From: Deltaproteobacteria bacterium
GTDB lineage: Bacteria; Myxococcota_A; Polyangia; JAAYKL01
NCBI GenBank assembly: GCA_028713995.1
Contig: JAQTNF010000005.1
Coordinates: 16,106-80,105, forward strand
Length of the DNA: 64,000 bases
Direction of reading: 5' to 3'
A model generated the notes under the pieces. The model was not told the origin of the DNA, did no database searches, and saw only the letters and a list, made by a program, of their open reading frames with translations. Positions 57,774-64,000 of the stretch are shown here, piece after piece (positions within the stretch are counted from its first letter, which is position 1; each line of letters opens with the position of its first letter). The position numbers and the translations under genes were made by a program.

Positions 57774-60734
57774 TCAGAAGAGGGAAAGCTGCTTGCCGCC
57801 GGGCCTCGAGGCCGGCGCCCTCGCGACCGTGCGCGGCGCGGTCTCATCCGGGATCGCGGCGAGGAACGGCGACGGGCGGCCCGGCAGGCTCCGGCCGAAC
57901 ACGGCGCGCCGGGACGCGTGGGTGACGACGGCCATGTGCCGCGCGCGGGTCAGCGCCACGTACAGAAGCCTTCGCTCCTCGGCTTCATCCACGGCGAAGC
58001 CCTCGAGGGCGAGGGGCATGAGCCCTTCCTCGCAGCCGGCGATGAACACGGCCTCGAACTCGCGCCCCTTGGCCGCGTGCATGGTCATGACCGCCACCTT
58101 CTGCGATCGAGGATCGTGGGGCTCGTCCTCGCCGATGGCGCGGCACGGGATGCCGGCGCGTCCGAGGGCCTCGAGGATCGGGACGCGCTGCGTCTTCAGG
58201 CGTACGAGCACGGCCGCCTCGCCGAAGCCGATCGCCTCGGGTTCGGCCCCGGCCGTCCGCATGGCGCTGGAGGCGAGGCTGTTCGTGCCGCCCACCAGCC
58301 GCTCGATGCGCGTCGCGATCTCCCGGGCCTCCGCCTGCGCCGATGGACAGCCCACAATCTCGACCTTCGGCCCTGTTTTCCTGGCCGCGAGGAGCACGCA
58401 GTCCCCGGCAATCGCCCGCGCGGCCTCAAGCACCTGTGCCGTGAGCCGGTAGGTGACCTTGAGCCGCACCTCGCGCGCGCGCCCGAACGCCTCCTTGAAC
58501 CTGGCGAAGTGGCCGGGCTGCGCCCCGCGAAAGCCGTAGATGGCCTGGTTGGGATCGCCGATGACCGCGAGCGTGCGGCCGAACGGCGCGAGGTGCGCCA
58601 CGAGGGCGGCCTGCGCGTCGTTCACGTCCTGGTACTCGTCCACGAGCACCATCCCGAAACGCGAGGACACGCGACGCGACACGTCGGGGCTGGCGTCGAG
58701 CAGGGCGAGCGGGCGCGCCACGAGGTCGTCCACGTCCACGGCGCCCATGCGCGAGAGCCCGGCCTCGTACCTGTCGTAGGCGCCGAGGATCTCTGGGTAG
58801 GACGCGAGAGCGGCCCGCGGATCTCTCTCCTGCTTGGCGAGGCTCAGGCGTTCGAGGAGTGCCTTCAGACCGGCTTTCGCCAGCCCCTCGCCGGCCTCGG
58901 TCTCAAGGACCTCGAGCCGCTCGTCGTCGTCGAGGATCCGCACGTCCGCGCCCGTCACCTCCCGAAGCAGGCCGAGCCCGAAACCGTGGAACGTCGTGAC
59001 GAGAGGCGCACCGGGCCGCGCTCCCGGCACGGACCTCGCGACGCGCTCCTTCAGCTCCTGCGCCGCCTGGTTGGTGAAGGCGATGGCGAGCACCTGTTCC
59101 GGGTGCACGCGACCCTCGCGCACGTGGAACGCCATGCGCGCCACGAGCGATCGGGTCTTGCCGGTCCCGGGCCCGGCCACCACGAGGAGCGGTCCTGTCG
59201 GCTCGGTCGCCATTGCCCGCTGGCCCTCGTCCAGCCCGTCGAGAGGGTCCGAGCAGGCGGCCCTGCTGTCTCGAGCAGGCCGCTGGATCGCGACGGGGCC
59301 TGGCACCGGGGCTGTCCACTCCGCGTACGCGTCATGGACGCCTGCCCCGTCGCCACCCGTCGCCTTATCGGACCGTGAGGCCGCGCGAGCGGGGGAGAGG
59401 TTCGAGCGGAAGCGAGTGGCCTCTCCCTCCGAGCAGGCCGCTGGGCTGGTCCCCCGGCTGAAGGAGGTCTGGCCCGCGAGGTGGTCGCGCTCGCCCGGGC
59501 CGAAGATGCGCACCACCCCGAACTCGCCGTCGTACCCGGCCTCGATGTGCAGCTCGCCCGCACGCACGCGGCGCACCGCCTCGGCCAGCGCCGGCCCGCC
59601 CGCCGTGCGCACGTCCTCGATCGGCGCGTCCTTGAGCACGTGGAGCTCCGGCCCGATGGCGAAGAGCGCCTTCTCGACGAGGTCGCGCGCCTTCTTGGAG
59701 CCCGCCCCCACTCCGAGCGCCTCGCCCGCGAGCTCGTCGAGCGGCACGAGGCTCGTGAAGGGTGAAGCATTCTCGGGCCGCACGCCCGAGGGCCTGTCCG
59801 CCAGGTCTTCGACCCGGCTCATGACGCCCACGGTCACGGCCGCGCCGCACACCGGACACTTGCCTCCGCTCGCGCGCGTCTCGTCGGGGTTGAGCCGCGC
59901 GCCGCACTTGCGGTGCCCGTCCAGGTGGTACTTTCCCTCCTCGGGAAAGAACTCCACGGTGCCGAGGAACCCCTCGCGGGTCTCGAGCGCGCGCCGCAGG
60001 GCGCCGAAACCCGGCTCGATGTCGAGCAGGTTGGCCTCGCGGCCGAGCTTGGCGGCCGAGTGCGCGTCCGAGTTGGAGATGAGCGTCAGGCGGTCGAGCG
60101 CGGAAACCCTCCAGTTCATGGGCGGATCGGACGACAGCCCTGTCTCGGCCGCGAACACGTGGTGCGCGAGATCGCCGAAGCACTCGTCCAGCCCGTCGAA
60201 CCCGGACTTCGAGCCGAGCACCGAGAACCACGGCGTCCATATGTGGGCCGGCACGAGGAACGCGCGCGCGTCGGCCTCGAGCGCGATCTCGAGCAGGTCG
60301 CGGCTCGCGAGGCCCAGGATGGGCCTGCCGTCCGAGGCCAGGTTGCCCACGCGGCCAAGCGCTTCGTTGAACCGTCGCGCCGCATCAAGCGATGGCATGT
60401 AGACCAGGTTGTGGTTCTTTCGCACCCGGTCGGCCTGCTTGTAGATGCTGCTGATTTCGACCTCGAGCACGAAGCGCACGTCGCCGCGGCAGACGGGCGG
60501 CAGGTCGGCCGAGGCCGCGCGAGCGAGGTCGGCCTTGAGCCGGAAAAGCCCGTCCTCGGCAGGTTCGAGCTGCTCCTCGATCTCGGCCAACCAGCCGGGA
60601 TGCGTGAAGTCGCCCGTTGCCACGAGCCCGAGGCCCTTCATGAGTGCGGCCCGGTGCAGCGACGCGAAGCAGAGGTCGCGGGCCGTGGCCCTCGAAAAGC
60701 GCGAGTGCACGTGGAGATCGGCCGTAAGCAGCAT
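57774..60734 (-). CDS. Endonuclease Q-like (PHP) - UvrD helicase fusion
   Basis: The protein is 986 aa. Residues 1 to about 420 match the endonuclease Q family (TIGR00375-type). They hold a PHP metal-binding core (LLTADLHVHSRFSRATARDL, VATGDFTHPGW, LISNSDAHSAAKLGREANLL) and the characteristic zinc finger CGARLNPDET...CPVCGAAVTVGVMSRVEDLA (Cys near 274, 291 and 294). After a variable linker (about 425-500), residues about 505-975 are a UvrD/PcrA-type superfamily 1 helicase. Its motifs are motif I VVAGPGTGKTRSL near 521, motif II MVLVDEYQDVNDAQ near 700, GDPNQAIYGFRGAQPGHF, MTMHAAKGREFEAVFI and LLYVALTRAR. It ends in KQLSLF, a beta-clamp-binding-like peptide. EndoQ nicks DNA 5' of uracil, hypoxanthine and abasic sites, so a one-protein repair machine is inferred. 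Confidence 0.9.
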   Translation of the reverse strand: MLLTADLHVHSRFSRATARDLCFASLHRAALMKGLGLVATGDFTHPGWLAEIEEQLEPAEDGLFRLKADLARAASADLPPVCRGDVRFVLEVEISSIYKQADRVRKNHNLVYMPSLDAARRFNEALGRVGNLASDGRPILGLASRDLLEIALEADARAFLVPAHIWTPWFSVLGSKSGFDGLDECFGDLAHHVFAAETGLSSDPPMNWRVSALDRLTLISNSDAHSAAKLGREANLLDIEPGFGALRRALETREGFLGTVEFFPEEGKYHLDGHRKCGARLNPDETRASGGKCPVCGAAVTVGVMSRVEDLADRPSGVRPENASPFTSLVPLDELAGEALGVGAGSKKARDLVEKALFAIGPELHVLKDAPIEDVRTAGGPALAEAVRRVRAGELHIEAGYDGEFGVVRIFGPGERDHLAGQTSFSRGTSPAACSEGEATRFRSNLSPARAASRSDKATGGDGAGVHDAYAEWTAPVPGPVAIQRPARDSRAACSDPLDGLDEGQRAMATEPTGPLLVVAGPGTGKTRSLVARMAFHVREGRVHPEQVLAIAFTNQAAQELKERVARSVPGARPGAPLVTTFHGFGLGLLREVTGADVRILDDDERLEVLETEAGEGLAKAGLKALLERLSLAKQERDPRAALASYPEILGAYDRYEAGLSRMGAVDVDDLVARPLALLDASPDVSRRVSSRFGMVLVDEYQDVNDAQAALVAHLAPFGRTLAVIGDPNQAIYGFRGAQPGHFARFKEAFGRAREVRLKVTYRLTAQVLEAARAIAGDCVLLAARKTGPKVEIVGCPSAQAEAREIATRIERLVGGTNSLASSAMRTAGAEPEAIGFGEAAVLVRLKTQRVPILEALGRAGIPCRAIGEDEPHDPRSQKVAVMTMHAAKGREFEAVFIAGCEEGLMPLALEGFAVDEAEERRLLYVALTRARHMAVVTHASRRAVFGRSLPGRPSPFLAAIPDETAPRTVARAPASRPGGKQLSLF

Positions 60735-60778
60735 GGCGACGGTCTACCACGCGCGGGAACGCGCCACATGCCGTTTTT

Positions 60779-60806
60779 TTGCTTCCGGCGGCAGCATGGA
60801 TAATGT
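60779..60806 (+). promoter_or_regulatory. Promoter of the PilZ gene
   Basis: TTGCTT (60779-60784), 16-bp spacer, TAATGT (60801-60806). Predicted start near 60813. The AAGGAGGG ribosome-binding site lies 9 nt downstream of that. Confidence 0.4.
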
Positions 60807-60828
60807 GGAAACCTAAGGAGGGAACGCC

Positions 60829-61635
60829 ATGACGCCAGTCGAGAGGAGGGAGCGCGGGACGCGCATCGAGGTGCACAGGCCCGTGGAGATCCTGGACCCT
60901 GAGACCGGGTTCATCCTGTCCGGGTACACCAAGAACCTTTCCGAGCGCGGCATGCTGGCCAGGTTCGAGGTGCCGCCGCCGCACGGGCAGAAGATCTCCT
61001 TGAGCGTGACGCTCGTGGACGGGAGCGCGCCCGTCGCCAAGGTGGGCAAGGTGGTCTGGCACGCGGACGCCTGGAACGGCGACGGCTCGGACGTGGCGCT
61101 CGCATTCGTCGATCCGGGCGCGATCGGGGATGAGCCCGCCGCCGAGCCGACTACGCCCATCATGTTGCTCGTGCCCGGGCGCGAGGTGCAGCTCACCTGT
61201 GGCGGGAACAGCGCGGCCGCGGTGATCGAGACGGCGGTTCCGGACGTGCAGGCCGGGCCAGGTGTCATGCTCGTGGTGCTGCGCATGGGATCCGCCCGCC
61301 TCGTGGCGAGCGCCGCCCAGATGGCCGAGAAGCCCGAGGACGACGGCGAGATCGATCTCGATACAGTGGACTGCACGGCGCACCCGCTGCGCGATCTCAA
61401 GGACAAAGTGGTCAGGTACGGCGGGCCAATCGTGAAATTCGCGGCGCGCATGATCGCGCGCGGCGGAAGGCTCACATGGCGCGTGGCGAAACCGCTGCTC
61501 CTCAGGCTTTGGGCAAGGATGCCGGAAAGGCCGCGATCCCTCGCCATAAGGGTTCGTGACATGGCTTCGAACGGGTTGGGGGGCGTTTCGTCGCGAATAC
61601 GCGTGCTGCGCCGTCTGTCGCTGATCACAAAGTAG
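60829..61635 (+). CDS. PilZ-domain protein
   Basis: The protein is 268 aa. The N-terminal 115 residues form a PilZ domain: RRERGTRIEVHRPVEIL (RxxxR-type c-di-GMP-binding arm), YTKNLSERGMLARFEVPPP ((D/N)xSxxG motif) and VVWHADAWNGDGSDVALAFV. The C-terminal half lacks a named domain and ends in basic amphipathic helices (MIARGGRLTWRVAKPLLLRL) that might touch the membrane. It may be a c-di-GMP effector. The acidic/Arg composition of the binding arm is complete enough for binding to be plausible. It converges with the RRM gene. Confidence 0.85.
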   Translation: MTPVERRERGTRIEVHRPVEILDPETGFILSGYTKNLSERGMLARFEVPPPHGQKISLSVTLVDGSAPVAKVGKVVWHADAWNGDGSDVALAFVDPGAIGDEPAAEPTTPIMLLVPGREVQLTCGGNSAAAVIETAVPDVQAGPGVMLVVLRMGSARLVASAAQMAEKPEDDGEIDLDTVDCTAHPLRDLKDKVVRYGGPIVKFAARMIARGGRLTWRVAKPLLLRLWARMPERPRSLAIRVRDMASNGLGGVSSRIRVLRRLSLITK

Positions 61636-61665
61636 AGGAAGAACGAGCCGCGGAGATTCCCGCTC

Positions 61666-61974
61666 TCAGTCGTCGCCGCGGTTCGACCCGCCGCCGCCGC
61701 GCCCACCGCCGCGCCCACCGCCGCCGCCTCGGTTCTCGCGGGCCAGATCCACGCGGATCGTGCGTCCATCCAGCTCCTTGCCGTCCATGGCCAGGGCCTT
61801 CTGCGCATCGGCTTCGCTCGAATAGGTGACGAACCCGAACCCGCGGGACCTGCCCGTATCGCGGTCTGAGACGACCTTGACCTCCGTGATCTCACCGAAA
61901 GAGGCGAACGCCTCGCGCAGCTTGGCGTCGTCCGTCGCCCATGCCAGACCGCCCACGAAAAGCTTGTTCGACAT
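61666..61974 (-). CDS. RRM RNA-binding protein
   Basis: The protein is 102 aa. It is a single RNA recognition motif with RNP2 KLFVGGLAW and RNP1 [10 protein letters not shown], followed by a Gly-Arg-rich tail ([15 protein letters not shown]). This is the small Rbp type found in cyanobacteria and deltaproteobacteria, often induced by cold and acting as an RNA chaperone. ATG 61974 follows AGGGAGAATTCCG. The leader of about 95 nt is long compared with neighbours, which would suit post-transcriptional or cold control, as for Csp mRNAs. Confidence 0.93.
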   Translation of the reverse strand: MSNKLFVGGLAWATDDAKLREAFASFGEITEVKVVSDRDTGRSRGFGFVTYSSEADAQKALAMDGKELDGRTIRVDLARENRGGGGGRGGGRGGGGSNRGDD

Positions 61975-62075
61975 CGGAATTCTCCCTTTCCCTGCCGTTC
62001 ACGGACGCCGGTCCACCCGTTTCGGGAGGAGCCCGAGTGCTCCTCGCACGTCCGATCGTCCCGGCAACTCCATTA

Positions 62076-62104
62076 ATAATCCGGGTTTGCATGCCACTTT
62101 GCAA
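62076..62104 (-). promoter_or_regulatory. Promoter of the RRM gene
   Basis: TTGCAA (62099-62104), 17-bp spacer, GATTAT (62076-62081), in a local AT-rich patch. Predicted start near 62069, giving a leader of about 95 nt. Confidence 0.5.
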
Positions 62105-62440
62105 GCAGAAGAGAACATGGCTTGACTTTTTTCGCCGAGGGCCTCTCAACGCAGGATGTCGCGCGGGGACCGCCGTTTGCGCGCCGCATGCGCTTGGGAT
62201 CCCTTGACCGGTGCGCCCGCAGGTGCCACATTCAAAGAAGCCCTCTGGGGTGTGCGTGGCACGGTGTTCGACATTTTGACCCCGCTGTGCCTAACCCCCG
62301 GGATTCGTGCCTTGCCGCGGTGTGTAGACCGATCATTGCGTATCGGAAACCTGAAGCGGCAATACGGAGCCCACCTTTTTTGAAAGAGGCGCGGGGTTAC
62401 AATGCAACGAAAGACCACGGCACTTTCGGAGGGTTTTTTC
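62105..62440. other. Intergenic region between the RRM and lipoprotein genes
   Basis: About 336 nt without a convincing gene. Near its right end TACAAT (62398-62403) looks like a -10 box for the lipoprotein gene, but I could not find a good -35 at the right distance. No RNA structure was evident. Confidence 0.4.
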
Positions 62441-63625
62441 TTGCCGATCGCCATGGAAACGAGGATCGCCTCCGTCGCGCTCTGCCTTGCCGCGACCGTT
62501 GTCGCACCCGGCTGCCGGATCGACGTCGGGGGGGTGGACGCCGGCGTGGAGGCGGCATCCGGGTTCGGCTGCGCATGGACGGTCGCCGACCCGAAAGGCA
62601 GCGAGCTCACTTGCGACGCGGCGGGCGCGGCCTACGCCCGGGTCACGGTGGACGACTCGGCGGGCAAGATCCACGTCGTGCACTTCGAGTGCGCGCCCAT
62701 GAAAGGCACGGCGAGCGGCCTTGAGGTCGCCACCGGGCCCGCCAAGGTGACGTTCCAGCTGCTCACGCGCCAGGACGCGATCCTGGTCGAGACGTCGTTC
62801 GACCACGAGCTCGTGACCGGCGCGCTCGGCAACGACCTGGGCCGCCTCGATCTCACGGTCGCGCCGTGGGCCCCGTCGAGAGGGGCGAAAGGGACGATCG
62901 AGTGGCGGTGGACCGTGGCGGGCGAGGAGCCGACGGCCGACAACGGCCTGTGCGCCGCGGCCGGCGTCGACGACGTGGAGCTGTGGGTATGGAACGAGGA
63001 GATCGGGGAGTGGTGGCGGAACGAGGAGCGCACGCGCTTCCCGTGCGAGGCTGTGGACCACGGTGACGGGCTCGCGCCATGGGCGGGCCTGCGCGCCGAG
63101 AAGCTCCTCGCGCCCGGGGCGTACCGGCTCTTCCTCGGCTTCTATCGGGAGACCATTTTCGGCAAAAACGGCGACGCGACCGGGGTGCTGCTCTACGCGG
63201 ACACGCGCGACAACGTCGTCGTCGGGTCGGGTGAGGACCTTTTCGACCCGACCGACCTCGACCCGGCCGCGGTGGGGCGCGGCGTGCTCAAGATCAACCT
63301 CTCGTGGCGCAAGGCGAGCGGCTCCGCATACGCCGCGTGCAAAGGGAGCAGCGTCGCGCGGATGGGCTTCCTGCTGCGCGCGGGAGATCTCGTGGCGGCC
63401 GACGTGCCCCTCGCAAAGGATGGCCCCGGATGCCTCGACGCGATCGTGCTCGAGGACGTGCCCGTGCCCGCGAACGGTTACGAGCTCCTCGTGTCCGGGC
63501 TCGCGAAGGACGGCGCTCTCCCGTGGCACGGCCTGTGCCGGTCGCTCGTGCCCGAGGAAGGCGTCACGGCCGGCGAGGCCACGGGCGACGACTGCGAGAT
63601 CGCGAACGATCTCGAGAGACCTTGA
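62441..63625 (+). CDS. Lipoprotein of unknown function
   Basis: The protein is 394 aa from TTG 62441. The signal peptide (ETRIASVALCLAATVVAPGC) ends in a Cys-containing lipobox. The mature protein is beta-rich and acidic with scattered Cys (FGCAWTVADP, LTCDAAG, VHFECAPMKG, LCAAAGVDD, GPGCLDAI, GLCRSLVPEE). One Trp-rich part is VELWVWNEEIGEWWRNEE. No family is recognised. TTG 62441 is preferred since GGAGGG lies 7 nt upstream. ATG 62453 is possible. ATG 62402 falls inside the probable -10 box and is unlikely. It converges with the sigma-factor gene with 15 nt between stops. Confidence 0.75.
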   Translation: MPIAMETRIASVALCLAATVVAPGCRIDVGGVDAGVEAASGFGCAWTVADPKGSELTCDAAGAAYARVTVDDSAGKIHVVHFECAPMKGTASGLEVATGPAKVTFQLLTRQDAILVETSFDHELVTGALGNDLGRLDLTVAPWAPSRGAKGTIEWRWTVAGEEPTADNGLCAAAGVDDVELWVWNEEIGEWWRNEERTRFPCEAVDHGDGLAPWAGLRAEKLLAPGAYRLFLGFYRETIFGKNGDATGVLLYADTRDNVVVGSGEDLFDPTDLDPAAVGRGVLKINLSWRKASGSAYAACKGSSVARMGFLLRAGDLVAADVPLAKDGPGCLDAIVLEDVPVPANGYELLVSGLAKDGALPWHGLCRSLVPEEGVTAGEATGDDCEIANDLERP

Positions 63626-63640
63626 GCGCACCGCCGCCGC

Positions 63641-64000
63641 TCACGGATACGGGATCGGCCCCTGCTGCTCGTCGTAGAGCTGGCGCAGCCTGTGGAGGCC
63701 CGCGGCCAGGATGCGCGAGGCCCACGACTTGTGGAACCCAAGCCGCTCGCCGATCTCGGGCAGGTTCAGGTTCTCGTAGAAATAGAGCTGGATCACCTGC
63801 CGCTGCTTGTGGGGCAGGGCGGCCACGTAGGCCTGGAGGTTCCTGCACAGCCGCTTGCGATCCACGATCTCGTCGGCCTCGGCCAAGGACACGCCCTCCT
63901 CGTTGTCCCCGTCCGCGGCGTAGGTGGTCACGTACGCGGCGGCCAGCTCCTTGAGCGTGTCCGCGAGGCGGTGCGCGCTCTCCACCGTATCGCCCGGCAC
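63641..64000 (-). CDS. Sigma-70-family factor, C-terminal part (partial)
   Basis: 119 residues are visible, and the N-terminus lies beyond the right edge. The C-terminal 50 residues are region 4: YVAALPHKQRQVIQLYFYEN, then LNLPEIGERLGFHKSWASRI with the helix-turn-helix, then LHRLRQLYDE. The spacing and the LNLPEIGERLG form are closest to FliA/WhiG/SigF-type alternative factors. The preceding SLAEADEIVDRKRLCRNL resembles the linker from region 3. The subgroup cannot be fixed without the rest. Confidence 0.85.
   Translation of the reverse strand: MPGDTVESAHRLADTLKELAAAYVTTYAADGDNEEGVSLAEADEIVDRKRLCRNLQAYVAALPHKQRQVIQLYFYENLNLPEIGERLGFHKSWASRILAAGLHRLRQLYDEQQGPIPYP

Overview
The window is a high-GC chromosomal segment, mid-to-high sixties per cent by eye. 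It is densely packed with genes on both strands. The gene content points to a Myxococcota/deltaproteobacterial-type organism. The signs are many secreted lipoproteins carrying Asp-Thr/Asp-Ser/Asp-Ala stalks, MopE-type metal-binding motifs, IgGFc-binding domains, an AgmX/PglI-type TonB_C protein, a protein resembling the MXAN_5187 C-terminal family, Roadblock and PilZ proteins, and a type III glutamine synthetase. I saw no rRNA, tRNA, CRISPR array, insertion sequence or prophage. Many genes have a recognisable sigma-70-like promoter, mostly with 17-bp spacing.

Layout. 0-3 kb: a coiled-coil protein with a degenerate methyltransferase-like head (cut by the left edge), an outer-membrane protein and a phasin-like protein. 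3.1-4.8 kb: a beta-propeller lipoprotein behind a cobalamin riboswitch that has its own promoter. 4.8-8.8 kb: an operon of a zinc-ribbon/Tudor-like protein, a large exported esterase and an Asp-rich lipoprotein. 8.9-14.3 kb: a Cys-rich exported protein and two tandem paralogous IgGFc-binding/MopE lipoproteins. 14.4-15.8 kb: idi and a polyprenyl-phosphate mannose synthase-like gene. They fit functionally with a long PMT/ArnT-like mannosyltransferase at 28.1-30.7 kb. 16.3-19.7 kb: a lipoprotein, a small helical protein, a LolC/E permease, a GNAT acetyltransferase and a Phd/PIN toxin-antitoxin pair.

19.6-27.9 kb: a DUF333 lipoprotein and mtnA, mtaB, an eight-repeat zinc-ribbon protein, an ACP/GcvT-like/thioesterase/nagZ cluster, then rubrerythrin-like and HAD genes. 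30.7-43.9 kb: a TonB_C protein, glnN, a collagen-like lipoprotein, an OmpA protein, an MXAN_5187-like protein, a CDF transporter, a PQQ-type propeller, a large TPR protein and a Roadblock protein. 44-48.3 kb: a class IV aminotransferase and a polysaccharide export pair (BY-kinase and Wza). 48.4-53.6 kb: a run containing bioF and bioD, a kelch-like lipoprotein and an RluA-family gene broken by an in-frame amber codon. 53.9-57.7 kb: an ABC-F ATPase, a spermidine-synthase-like protein, a DMT transporter and a small membrane protein. 57.8-60.7 kb: a fusion of an endonuclease Q-like module to a UvrD helicase, ending in QLSLF. 60.8-64 kb: PilZ and RRM proteins, a lipoprotein and the end of a sigma factor.

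The most interesting items are the EndoQ-UvrD fusion with a C-terminal clamp-binding-like peptide, the B12 riboswitch controlling a BtuG-like propeller lipoprotein, the tandem zinc-ribbon protein, the ACP/GcvT-like/thioesterase cluster, and a set of genes whose promoters predict leaderless mRNAs. All functional calls come from reading motifs by eye. No database search was run.
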